Shown here piece after piece: positions 1-10,298 of a stretch of DNA of 64,000 nt. The DNA lies in assembly GCA_015680685.1 (NCBI GenBank), contig MNCI01020454.1, forward strand, positions 7,337 to 71,336. The letters run 5' to 3'. Each line of letters begins with the position of its first letter. Position 1 is the stretch's first letter. This stretch comes from Gnetum montanum (Eukaryota > Streptophyta > Gnetopsida > Gnetales > Gnetaceae). The notes beneath the pieces were generated by a model that saw nothing but the letters and a program-made list of their open reading frames with translations, made no database searches and was not told where the DNA came from. Both the position numbers and the translations under genes were made by a program.

Positions 1-783
1 CAGCTCTGGGAGTTTAGCCTCGTTAGTCGGAGCCCCAACGAAATCCTCGTTGGTCATGGCCCCAGGAGTCTCCGCTAATCATCGCTATCGGACGCCGACT
101 TCCGAAATTCATCTGGCCGGTTCCCGGTGCAACCAATGAGCTGCACTGCGTCTGATGCCTTTTGGCGAAGGTATGCAGTGCCGAATCATCAGGATTGGCA
201 GCTCCGCCCAAGTGCTCCAGCTCAACAGTTACAGTCCATCGGCTCTGGTTAACATCAGACAGCATTGGTTCCAAGAACCTCGCCTTTTTTCCATAAGCAA
301 TGGTATCCCCTGTTTTCTTTTGTGGTTGCAGGCTACTTATCTCGGAGGACGTCATTCAAAGGTGCGTCGATCTGAGTGGTGAAGTACAACAGCGGGTTGA
401 AATGGCTGCTCAGGTTTGCCCAACACACGTCTGACCTCAATTTCTTTTTCCTTCTTCCCCACCACCCAGTTCCCATACGCAACATCCATATATGCACGTC
501 TTCGTTTTCCGCACTCACGCTAGCAGAGATATCGCAGAAAGTGATGTGCAACGCTCCTTTCGCACGCATTCCTGCAACAGTTTGTAACAGAGACATCTCA
601 GATTGACGCGCTACGCTCGTCTGAAAGCATTCCTGTTGGCCTGAATAACCATACATTTCGCATTTTTGCCGAAACTGTTTCCAGTTACATCCCTTTATCT
701 CCTATACCCGTCAATCTCGTTCACGTGGACAGAGCAATGCTTGAGTAGCCATGGATGAACACTGTTCTTACTTCTACCAATCC
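1..783 (-). other. 3' internal region of a Tat-type element, with two unidentified antisense ORFs
   Basis: This stretch lies just upstream of the polypurine tract and LTR of a plus-strand element, so it is that element's region between pol and the 3' LTR. Two minus-strand ORFs fill it: 333-656 (107 codons, basic run near its middle) and 23-355 (110 codons), overlapping by 23 bp in different frames. I recognise neither. The first contains I-T-F-C-D-I-S, which loosely resembles M-I-F-Y-D-V-S in an antisense ORF at the same relative place in the element at 60450-64000. Extra antisense ORFs between integrase and the 3' LTR are known in Tat-lineage elements. Calling these remnants of such an ORF is inference. 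Confidence 0.35.
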
Positions 784-849
784 GATGTTTCGCATTCTTT
801 GTCGACGTCCTTCGGGCACACCCTCTAACCGTCAACAAAGAGGGGCCAT
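784..849 (+). promoter_or_regulatory. Polypurine tract inside a stem-loop at the 3' LTR junction
   Basis: The purine-rich run AAAGAGGGGCCAT ends directly at the LTR start (TGAAACACC at 850), the position expected of the primer for plus-strand DNA synthesis. The arm TTCTTTGTCGACG near 795-807 is nearly complementary to CGTCAACAAAGAG near 830-842, so the tract forms the 3' arm of a hairpin. The same arrangement recurs at 23672-23740 and 62453-62525 on the other strand. Confidence 0.6.
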
Positions 850-1109
850 TGAAACACCGTGAAAATTACAGGTCGGTCTCAGGCAAAGGTTCGCAATTCA
901 AGCAAGGGCGCATTCCACCTTCGTTCCAGGACAAGTTTACGCTCTATTACGCACGGCAGCGTGATGCGTGTAATAAGCTCCAAAATAGTCAAAGGCAGAG
1001 TCTAAAGACGCGTAACAGTTTGACACTTTTCCTCCCGGCGCATGCATAACTTGTTTTTACGCTCGATACACAGCGGTGCGTATCATTGCGTATGTTATCA
1101 TTCAAGTTG

Positions 1110-1352
1110 CTCATCATTTTTCGCTTCATACGCGCAGCTGCGTAGTGAGCGTAAGGCATACATTACTTACGCTTCGTCACGCACGGCCGCGTGGTGAGCG
1201 TAAGTTGTACATTGCTTACGCTTTATCGCGCACAGCTGCGTAGTGAGCGTAATTTACACATCGTTTTACGCTCTGACACGCGCAACTGCGTAGTGAGCGT
1301 AAAATTGTGCATTTCTTACGCTTCATTACGCGCAACTGCGTAGTGAGCGTAA
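1110..1352. repeat. Five-copy ~50-bp tandem array of TTACGCT...AGCGTAA inverted repeats in U3
   Basis: The word AGTGAGCGTAA or a close variant starts at 1144, 1192, 1242, 1292 and 1342, a period of 48-50 bp. In each unit TTACGCT pairs with AGCGTAA about 25 bp later, and an inner ACGC pairs with GCGT, so every unit can form a short cruciform. More degenerate copies continue to about 1420. The array sits about 250-490 bp upstream of the LTR TATA box, where enhancer elements would be expected. Confidence 0.75.
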
Positions 1353-1596
1353 AGCAAATCTGAGCTTATTGTTTTTACCATATTACGCTCATATACGTAA
1401 CGCAATGCGAATAAGTGTAATCCAGCCTGAAAATAATTAAAGCACGCTCAACACTTGCTTACTTCTCACACGCACAACATGCAAACAAGCGTGTTGTGTG
1501 TAGTCACAGTCTGACTTAAAAGATCATGCCAGCAGGGCCCGCAACATCCGAAGCCCACATCATCAAGGTTGCGCCTTCTTCGCGAAGTGTCGCGGC

Positions 1597-1608
1597 CTAT
1601 AAATACCC
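1597..1608 (+). promoter_or_regulatory. LTR TATA box
   Basis: TATAAATACCCC is the core promoter of the plus-strand LTR at 850-2314. It is conserved, with one to three changes at most, in every Tat-type LTR of this window. Confidence 0.65.
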
Positions 1609-2345
1609 CAGTTAACAAAGATATAGGGGTTGGCAAAAATTTGGGTTACCAAAAACTCAGAGAAGCAGAAAAGCATATTTCTGAGCACCAGAGCACTTAG
1701 CACTTTGGAGCAGAAATACAAAGAACAGCGCTTTGGCAATCAGGGACATCATCACCTTACAGCCGAAGCAGAGTACAGATTTGAGCACCGGTGACAGGAG
1801 CAATCCTTCTGCTGAAGAGACTTTATCGATCAGATACAGTTGATCGGTAGACGTCGAACCTTAGCCTGCCTTGCGTCTCAGCTTAACCCACGAGGTAGAT
1901 CGAACTTCTGTTCAGACTGTTTTGCTTGTTGTTTTGTGCTTGTTTCACATCCTGTAATCGGGGATTCCCCAGTGTAATTTCTCACACGAAATATACATTT
2001 GTAAGTCAAAGCGCAGATCTTGAAGCTACGTGTTTCTCTTTTGCCAGTCTCTTTTCATCGTGTTTAGCATTATCGCCGTCGCGATCCGATCACATCGCTT
2101 TCCCTTTGTTTTACGGCCCCTCAAATCAGATCACTTTCTTTTACGTGTTTTACGTTGTTTTACTGACCCGTAAGTCCCTGTCTGATCGACAAGACCGTTC
2201 AGGGCACCGCGGATTCGTTTTTCCAGCATAGCCCTCGCGCGGATCCGTGGCTAAAACTGTGTACGCCGGAACATCGGTCGGTATTTCCAGCTGCCAACAT
2301 TTTCTGTCGTTACAAAGGACAGGCCTCAAAAATTAGGATTTGGTG

Positions 2346-3456
2346 TGAAATGAACCATTCCAACTAGCTCACACCTAGCTCATGCCCAACTCACGCCCAG
2401 CTCATGCCCAGGTCACGTTGAGCACTATTCATCAGCGTGAGCACTATTCACGCCTAAACAAAAGCACTCCAAACGCACGTTGAGGACATGCCAGGACCAA
2501 ATAAACTCACACTGGGAGCCCTGGTGAAGCAGAGATGCCTCAAACAGCCATCAAACCACTCAAATCGACATCCTGCAGCAGTCAGTTCAAAGGACCATGA
2601 AGTTTCAAGCGAGTCAGAGTCAATCCCTCTTGGAATTCATTGTAAATTTTCATTGTAAGCCTCACCATCTATGAGTTTTTCAAGCTCTTAGGTTTCTTCC
2701 ATGGGCATAAGCCAGCTTGCATTGTAAGATACAGTGTATCCAGTCCAAAACATAGTCTTCCCATGTACACCTGTCACGTGATCCGTTTTTCTCTCATCTC
2801 GCAACCATCGATCTCATCCATTCCTACTCCCAGGCCTAGAAAAATGCATAAATACCCTATTCATGGATATAAACGGGGTTGGAAAATTTGAAGCAAGAAA
2901 ATAAGTAATTCTGAGCCTGGGCACACGTGATTCCCAACACCTGTAAACACCTTGCATCGGAGCTTAACGTTCGACTTGCAACACAACTACGTTTTGACCG
3001 GTGCACATCTTGTTGATTAATACAACCTTGTTTATTATTTTCCATCCATTCTGTTGTTCTGATTTATTGTTTTCATTGTTTCGTTTCATTGCATGTTCCT
3101 ACATACATTCTATTTACGATTACATTCCATTACATTTCGTTACGTTTCATTACGTCTTGTTATGTTTCATTACGTTTCATTACATTTGGTTACATTACGT
3201 TTCATTACGTTTCGTTACATTACGTTTCATTACATTATGTTCTCTGTTTTACGTTTCGTGACAATAACCCCAGCACAGGCAATAGCGTACGCTTAGGAAA
3301 GTCCTTGATTGATCTGCGTACAGACCATCGAAGGCACTCTACCTTTGTTTTTTCTAGCTTGCCCTCACACGAAGGCAGGTTCATCTGTGTTTCTCCGAAG
3401 ATCTTTCGACGTATGTTTTTCCTCCAGCCTTACGCTGATGATTTCAAACAACACAA
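2346..3456 (+). repeat. Second related LTR, plus orientation, diverged
   Basis: The segment follows the first LTR after about 30 bp. It contains a TATA-like GCATAAATACCCT at 2846-2858, then a downstream region resembling the other LTR's R/U5 (GGGGTTGG, then TCTGAGC, and a matching CCGAAGATC...TTTTTCCTCCAGCC tail). Short tandem words (CTCATGCCCAGCTCACGCCCAG-like) lie at 2370-2415. The start is approximate because no clear polypurine tract was found. The end abuts the truncated LTR at 3458. The long ORFs in this segment are translations of its low-complexity U5 and are not genes. Confidence 0.5.
3110..3255. repeat. Short tandem repeat of ATTACGTTTC-like units
   Basis: A 10-11 bp word (ATTACGTTTC and one-base variants) repeats about a dozen times within the U5-like part of the LTR at 2346-3456. 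It reads open in all three plus-strand frames, giving spurious ORFs rich in Phe, Ile, Tyr and Leu. Confidence 0.8.
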
Positions 3457-3457
3457 T

Positions 3458-3961
3458 ACACACCTTGAACCAGTGCAACGCTACTGGGATTACCAAACGC
3501 TATTCGTTATTGGCTTACCAAGCATTGCACACGTGCTTGAAGCAATCGTACTAAATGTACTTAACTAGGAGAGTCAAGGGTTTTGAGAGATTAATTATCT
3601 AGGAAAGCATTTAAACATTTAACAATCATTAAATCCTATTTAGCTTAGTCCACATGCTGCAAGGTTTATCAGAAAGTTCATCTTTATTACTGTACATAAA
3701 TGTGTGCTCAAGTACAATTTGCTCAAATAGAGATCCGTTCACTTTGAGACTCCTACTGCGAGCACTTGGAAATTATTCTAACTTTGGAATGGTAAAATTT
3801 CTATAGTTTGGCTAAGGGTCTAGATCTAGATGCGTGAACAAGGGAAAGCCACCTCTTATTTATAGACATGATAGCAGGCCACGATATCACGTACACGATA
3901 TCACAGGGGCTAACGCGATATCGTGGATGTGATATTCTGTATGTGATATCGCAGCTCATCA
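3458..3961 (-). repeat. 3' LTR of the gag-protease element, truncated
   Basis: It matches 9780-10298 along its length (TTAGCTTAGTCCACATGCTG, the AATAAAGAT polyadenylation-like site and the TATAAATAAG box read on the minus strand) and ends CTCATCA. The first ~320 bp of the plus-strand LTR, present at 9459-9779, are missing. The break meets the LTR at 2346-3456. Confidence 0.8.
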
Positions 3962-6360
3962 TACCCCCATGATTAAATGAAAACTTGTCCTCAAGTTTCT
4001 TACAAAATATTGTGAAGTTATCGGATTATTGACTTGAATGATACTAATGGTGAATGGGGTGACATGTGAACGGATCATCAATACAAAACATGACAAAATT
4101 AGTGTTCATGACAACAAGAGTGAACACTATACACATTTGACATCTAGCCTTATTTGGCAGCTGAGAAAGAAGAGAGAGAGAAAAGAAGAAGTCTATTATT
4201 GCCAACGCCAAGATTATGCTTTTTGTTGTTCATCCATAAGCGTGCCATCAATCTTGTTCCTTGCATAACTGCTTCAGCACCAGTCCATTCTAAGTGTTCC
4301 CTCCATATCCAATCCATTGTTGTATGATTGCCATCTGCACACACAACACAGTCTTATATTAGCAAGGGTAAATGAATCATAATGCAATTGATAGCTTGCC
4401 TCAGTGTAAGGTCCATTGGCTGAGTTGTGACATGGCTAATACGGATCTGGAGATATAATATTGGTGACTACCCAAGGTGTAGGGGTTTAGAGAAAATCGA
4501 AAAAATTGGACCAGGACCCCCATGACTGAAAGCGAACCTTTGGTAGCGAGAGAATGGAGAAAAAGAAAAGGAATAAGAAAGATGGAGAAAAAGAAACAAC
4601 GACAATGCCGATAGACTGGATGTCAAAGATGGAGATGAAAAAAATAAATGGTGATTGTGAAAATGTTTAAGGAAAAGAAATTAATGGATGCACCAAATAG
4701 GAATGCCAGTGGGTCCTCCCCAAAGCAAGCTCATGCCCTTAATGCCCTGACATCCCCACATTCAAAGAGTCTATAGGATCTAGAAATGTCATTTGAAAGC
4801 AAGGGTTAAAGTCTTAACCACAAGAATTTACCAAAAATAAAACAATGCATCAACCAAAATATGGACTATTGATACAACCGTCAATGAGTTGAGAAATGGC
4901 GAAAGAATGATGGCAAGAAGAGAATGGAATGGAGTCTCAAGAACAAGTTGGTGTACAGCCCCTTTTGTATTAATGGTTAATGTAACTTAGTAGATCTCAT
5001 TCCAAATCCAGCCTCAAACAATCCACATCCAGTGGCTTTGCATTAATACATTTAGCCAATCCATCCTCCTGAAGTAACATGAATGCCTCCACACAGAGTC
5101 GCCACCATTCCGACAAAATGAAAGAGGAGAAAGTAGGAAGCAAGAAGGGCCTTAGTTAGAGGGAACATGTTTATTTTAATTCCATAACTAGTGCTTGTAG
5201 CCCATATGATTATTTCATCTAAGGGGTGTGCTTTGAATTCTCACTATTGTTTTGTGTTTTTTTTTTGTGTGTTTTGCGTGAGAACCATACCATGTAAAGA
5301 CTTATTATTTTTATTAGCTCAGCTTCCCGATAATGGATCAACGTTAGAATGGTAAGGAAAACTCAAGAAGAGAACATCCAAGAACCTAAGAAAATGGCTA
5401 GCATAAGTGCATCAAGTTCCCTTGAAGTCACACCCTTTTCAGTCCTTGAGTCCTTCCTTAGTTTGAGAAATGCCCAGTCACCGATTTGTTGATAGTTCTT
5501 ATTATTGGGAAAGGGACTGTATGGTTCCAAGCCAAGAGAGACCATAGAAATTCATGGATGCATGGATGACTTAGACTCATTGCCTGTTATATCAAAAGAA
5601 CCATACCAAAGTATCAACATTATCACTCAAAGGTAAAAACCAAACATTAGCAATCAATGGAATATAGTTTATACCATCTTCAGGAGCACTTATTAGGTGA
5701 CAAACTAAACAAAATAAACAAACACAAAAAGAAATGAATGAGTATGAATGATGTTGCAAAACAAAAACCAGAAAAGTTAAAGAAATTTGTAAAAAAAAAA
5801 ATGTGTAAAACAAAAACTTAAAAAGGAATTGAGGGCCTCAAATGATCAGCATAGGTGGCCATCTCCCCCATGACTAAGTTGGAAGGGAGAGATCCAAAAT
5901 GATGAGTGGGGTCATCCTTTCTCCAATGTGCTATGTGCATAGACCATTCTAGGTTCATGATAGTGTTTGGTCTATTGCACACAGACTAGTATTCTCCTAT
6001 CGGAGCATCTGTTTGAATCGTTTAGAAGTTTTAAACTTCCCTCAATTGATGTTTTTAGGTTAAGGGTTGGAAGTTGGTGATACTCTTGCTCCAGTCCATC
6101 TATGCTTTCCACGTGGGTGTAAGTTGGTCCCCCAGGTAGTTCCATACATGTTGGTGAGTTGCTTTCTCGATTAGCTGTCAACCACTAGGTGTCTTCTTGT
6201 TGTGTGGTTGCTACATACAGGAACCTTTGTATGTAACCTCTGGTGCACACTGGTTGCATGCAAGCAATGCTGAACATTCCTATATGCAATCACACCCTGT
6301 ATCACTGTATGTGATGCATGGAACTTTCTTCTTCTTAATCTTCCCACAAGTATTTTCCTT
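3962..6360 (-). other. Non-coding internal region of the gag-protease element
   Basis: About 2.4 kb between protease and polypurine tract with only short, low-complexity ORFs. A 69-codon minus-strand frame at 5972-6181 continues downstream of the protease but matches nothing I recognise. This is where a complete Ty3/gypsy element would carry RT, RNase H and integrase. Confidence 0.5.
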
Positions 6361-6690
6361 AGATATTTCTAGGGAAAAATCATGAATTCCTAGGCATGCA
6401 TTCACAGTACTTAGCCATGCCCTTCCCATTATTTTTGGGAAGTCCCCTTTATCATTGTTGACTTGTATCACTAGGAAATCAACTGGGTATGACCACCCAC
6501 ACAAAGTGGTAATAATGTCCTCCACCAATCCCAAGGGAACAATGATGGACTGGTTAGCCAGCTCTAAGCGAATATTGCTCTTCTTTAGTGGAGGTAGGTT
6601 CCAAGCTTTATACATTTCTTGTGATATCAAGTTGACTCCAGAACCTAAGTCCAGAAGAGCTTTACAAGGTTCATTCCTAGCGACTTAGAG
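6361..6690 (-). pseudogene. Retropepsin-like aspartic protease of the gag-protease element
   Basis: The minus-strand frame shows D-L-G-S-G-V-N (6631-6651), the retroviral-type aspartic protease active-site loop with D-L-G for the usual D-T-G or D-S-G. It is followed by I-S-x-E-M-Y-K-A-W, a hydrophobic strand and the C-terminal G-R-A-W-L-S motif near 6400-6420, giving roughly the length of a gypsy protease domain. In a live element it would cleave the Gag-Pol polyprotein inside virus-like particles. The frame around the domain is open, but upstream linkers toward gag contain stops, so the polyprotein as a whole is broken. Confidence 0.7.
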
Positions 6691-7383
6691 ATAAATTAAA
6701 GGGTTTCCAGGGTCAGATAATTTCCTAGGAAGGTGGCCCTCCTTAATCCAATCAGTGACAGTATGTGTTAACATAACCATGTGTGTTGAGCTCTATTTTT
6801 GGTTTGAAGGGAGCTCCAAAGCCTTATTTGATGGAGAAGCATTCAGAGGCTCAACCGCTTGTGGTTGTGAGAGCTTTTTTGGATTGTTGGTTCTAAAGAA
6901 AGGTCTTCTCTTTGTACAATTGTCAGAACCAACAGTGAGTTGAAGGCTTACAGCTCTCGTAGCATTGCATTGTTGTGGTTGATTGGGAAGTTCCCCTTGC
7001 ATTGCTGTAGCAAGTGGTAATGGAGCTATCGATGTGAGAGATGTAGATGAATTTGGAGGATGGTATGCATGTGGTGTGTCTCCCCTAGGAGAAGGAGTCC
7101 TATAATACTCCTGAGCTTGGTAGTGACGTTGTGGAGTCACATGAACAATACAGTCACATGGAGAGATTGGTTGTTGCACATAATAGCCATATGGATCCTA
7201 TTGCCAGTAAGGGTATTATTGTCTCGGCGGTGGCATCCCCCATGACTGTGGGTATTGCCACTGCTGGTGTTGCTTAATAGGTTGTGGTGAAGTTCCACTT
7301 GGATAATACGTTAACAGTTGGTGGAACTGCCTTGGGTTACCTTGGGGATAAGGTAACCGTCGAGGTGCTTGCTGTTTGTTAAG

Positions 7384-9204
7384 TCATGGGTTAAGTGCAT
7401 ACACCGCAGACTCTTGTAGATGTGAGATTACTGGGAAACATCCCTTAGGATGGTCATATTGGCATATCTCACATCCACCATCATTTTTTGTATTAGAAAC
7501 CACAACCTCTTCAGTGATGGCGATTTTACCCTTACCTTTGCTATGTGCATGGTCCAAATCCCTCTTTTTCTTTCTATCATGGTCACTACCTCGCTCCTTA
7601 GACTCCTCTACGATTTTGAGAACAGTTTCGAATCTACTATCTAAGGAGTCCCACATTTGATTTACCTTGGCCGAAACTTCTATTGTTAATGTCTAGAGTG
7701 GCAAGGTTTTCCTATTCACCATATCTTCAAGTGGTGACTCTTCCTCCTCCTCATAGAATCTCACTCCTCTTTTTCGAAGGGAAGGATCATGGTTATACTC
7801 TTCTGCACTTTCTCTCTTGTGTAGCTCTCCTTCTTCCTTAGCTACTTGCTCTAACAATCTATAGATCTGATGAGACCTAAGCTCTGATAATCTCCCTTGG
7901 GAATACGTTCCAAGGGTTCTCCTAGTTTCATGCCTAAGTCCATCTACGAGATAGCGTAGTTGATCCTGTTGCAAGTAACCATGGCTTGGGCAATGATGTA
8001 ACAGTGCATAGTATTGGCCTATGGCAACATCCAAGGGTTCATGAGTTCCTTGCTTCCATTCTTGGATTTACTTTTGCAGGTTGGACACCTGAGAGTATGT
8101 TTGATAATTATCGTTAAATAGTTCTAGCATTGTACTCCACCTTCGAATGGATTTTGGTTCTAAGGACCAGTACCAACTTTCCGCTTCTTTTACTAGTATC
8201 CTTGGGAACAACTTTAATTTTTGCCACTCATTCTTGATGTTCTGCAAGGCACATGCATCGTGAAATGCCTATAAGTGGTTTTGAGGATCAGCGTTGTATC
8301 CCCCCTCAAATCTTGGGATATTATTCATGTTTAATCTCTTGATCCTGCTATCTTTCTGGTGCCTTGTAGGAATTCTTGCAGCCTTCATGATGTCTAACAT
8401 GCTTCAGGTTGCAAGTAGGGGTTCTTTGTGGTCATTTCGTTCATAGCATCTGTGATGTCTACGTGGTTCTCTACTTTCCCTTCTTCCATGCCGTGATTCT
8501 CTAGAATGCCCTCGTCCTTGCTCTTGACTCTCTCATCGAGGTTTCTCATTTTGTTTACCCTTATCCTCATAGTGAGGTTCCTTATGACTATGTCCTAATA
8601 CTGAAGGAGAGGGTGAATGTGACGATGAAGGTGAAGAAGAAGGAGAACCATCACCATGGCGATGTTTCCTACCTTCTCGTTAGTGATCTTGGTCCCAATC
8701 ATGATCACAATCAGAATGCCCGCACCTTATCATGTGTGTGTGTTCCCTCGTTAAACACTTGGTGTCCATGGGGATCAGAACTAGGGTTGTGAATCATGGA
8801 GTGAAGGTTCTAATACACCACCTCCTCACCATCGTTAGGAGGGGAACATCATTTTGTGGAGAACCCATTGGAATAGGTTCACCATCCTCAAATTTGCTGA
8901 AGACAAGTGGAGTGTTATGGGGTCTTTTGCCCTTCAACGATGTATAGTAACTCTCTTGTCGCAAGTCTCGTTGACGTTGTGCTTCTGTGGGATGGTAGTC
9001 CCTTGTGTCGTAATTGCATGCAACGTACTCAGCGTATAATTGTGACATGCCTATTTGTGCAAGAGCATGAAGGAGCATGTTGGGGGCTACTCTATCTAGA
9101 GGCAACACTATGTTACCCTCCAAGTCTCTCCAACGTAGTTGTTCGTCTTGATGGAAGATAAAGGTAAAGTTGGGTATATATTCATCGTGATGAATATATA
9201 CCAC
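7384..9204 (-). pseudogene. Gag of the gag-protease element, interrupted
   Basis: Three open segments read in order on the minus strand. 9204-8794 is an N-terminal region. 8034-7693 is the retrotransposon gag core, with the typical Q-D-Q-L-R-Y-L-V-D-G-L stretch followed by a glutamate-rich tail. 7656-7384 holds a short zinc knuckle (C-x2-C-x3-H-x3-C, C-E-I-C...H...C). The stretch between them has many stops and frame changes. Gag forms the particle and the knuckle binds the RNA. Order gag then protease, after a primer site at 9441-9457, fits a normal Ty3/gypsy layout. Confidence 0.7.
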
Positions 9205-9440
9205 ACGGAATTGTTAAGGAATTGACAGTTCTTGGTTATGTGTGTTGTGTCACTGACTGTCTATTGTGTTGTTCCTAGGCAGTGAAGTGCTTTTGTGTGA
9301 AGAAGAAAACATTTTTTATCTTGTTTGGTGTGTTTTTTACCGTTATGTTATTTCTCTTTTGATCAACCCTAAGGGTTTGTTCTAGCTCCCAACGATATGA
9401 ATGATTTCCTATGTTCTACATAGCACACAAACAACTAAGT

Positions 9441-9457
9441 CCCTGGCAATGGTGCCA
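9441..9457 (-). promoter_or_regulatory. Primer-binding site, tRNA-Asp type
   Basis: Read on the minus strand the site is TGGCACCATTGCCAGGG, one base from the end of the 5' LTR. It differs at three positions from the complement of the 3' end of plant tRNA-Asp (TGGCGCCGTTGCCGGGG), the primer used by Athila and some Tat-lineage elements. Confidence 0.65.
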
Positions 9458-9458
9458 A

Positions 9459-10298
9459 TGATGAGTGGCGAGGTACCCCTACACTTAAGCATACGAATAC
9501 GAGCATCTCACGCACGATCCGGTCGAACTCCAAGGACTAAGTGCTTACGTGCCCTAATGGAACACTTAAGGTTAATCAATTGTTGTTTTCCCAAACTTAC
9601 TTGTATTGTCACGATTGTATGGTTAAGTAAGTTTGCGGGATATAATTTTTATGTCTTTTATCTTTTTAACGCCTTATGCTAAGAGGGAAAAGGTGAAGAG
9701 ACTAATTAACTAACTTTCATTAACTATTCACTAACTAAGTTCTAACTGCCCTAGCACCAATATTCGTTCCCACTTGCCGTACACACCCTGAACTAGTGCA
9801 ACGCTGCTAGGATTACCAAACGCTATTTGTTACTGGGTTACCAAGCGTTGCACACGTGCTCGAAGTGGTCGTACTGAATGCACTTAACAAGGAGAGTCAA
9901 GGGTTTAGAGAGATTAATTATCTAGGAAAATATTTAAACATTTAACAATAATTAAATCCTATTTAGCTTAGTCCACATGCTGCAAGGTTTATCAGAAAGT
10001 TCATCTTTATTGCCGTACACAAATGTGTGCTCAGGTACAATTTGCTCGAATAAAGATCCATTCACTTTGAGACTCCTACTGCGGGCACATGGAAATTATT
10101 CTAACTTTGGAATGGTAAAACTGGTATAGTTTGGCTAAGGGTCTAGATCTAGATGCGTGAACAAGGGAAAACCACCTCTTATTTATAGACATGGCGGTAG
10201 GCCGCAATATCGCGTACGTGATATTGTAGGGGTTGATGCGATATCGCGGATGTGATCTCACATATGTGATATCGCGTACGTGATATCGCGGCTCATCA
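9459..10298 (-). repeat. 5' LTR of the gag-protease element
   Basis: An 840-bp LTR bounded by the perfect 7-bp inverted repeat TGATGAG...CTCATCA. On the minus strand it carries a TATA box (CTATAAATAAG near 10175-10188) and an AATAAA signal near 10005. A block of GATATC palindromes lies upstream of the TATA box. It appears to have landed in the related LTR that continues from 10299. Confidence 0.85.
10205..10290. repeat. GATATC/TACGTGATATC palindrome cluster in U3 (also 3878-3953)
   Basis: GATATC or a close variant occurs about five times in 85 bp, most copies joined to ACGTGAT or TCGCG to give overlapping palindromes. The cluster lies 20-110 bp upstream of the minus-strand TATA box. The 3' LTR copy at 3878-3953 keeps the spacing with scattered base changes. 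The related LTRs at 10299-11137 and 57779-58459 carry different palindromes (ATCGATG, GATGCATATGCATC) at the equivalent place. Confidence 0.7.

Larger units (their letters stand above)
850..2314 (+). repeat. 3' LTR of a plus-strand Tat-type element
   Basis: The LTR begins TGAAACACC after a polypurine tract and ends TCGTTACA, the reverse complement of the TGTAACGA that begins the related minus-strand LTR at 45370. U3 carries a 50-bp inverted-repeat array (1110-1352). A TATA box, TATAAATACCCC, lies at 1597-1608; the same box occurs in the other Tat-type LTRs here (22046, 28233, 43089 and 46142, on the minus strand). Length is about 1465 bp. The element body lies off the left edge of the window. 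Confidence 0.7.
3458..10298 (-). mobile_element. Ty3/gypsy element with gag and protease only (TR-GAG-like)
   Basis: A minus-strand LTR retrotransposon: 5' LTR at 9459-10298, primer-binding site at 9441-9457, gag at 7384-9204, protease at 6361-6690, about 2.4 kb without recognisable coding, then a purine run (ATGGGGGTA) directly before the 3' LTR remnant at 3458-3961. I found no YxDD reverse transcriptase motif and no RNase H or integrase motif on the minus strand between 6360 and 3962. Non-autonomous elements keeping gag but lacking pol are known as TR-GAG; this one also keeps the protease. The 3' LTR has lost about 320 bp at the outer edge, so no target duplication can be read. Confidence 0.7.

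Noticed and set aside
1110-1352. CRISPR-like evenly spaced repeats
   Set aside because: Units are contiguous 50-bp tandems with near-identical 'spacers' inside a plant LTR; no cas genes and a eukaryotic context.
3001-3568. Overlapping plus-strand ORFs of 81-159 codons
   Set aside because: They translate an ATTACGTTTC tandem repeat and LTR sequence; all three frames are open there and show only low-complexity residues.
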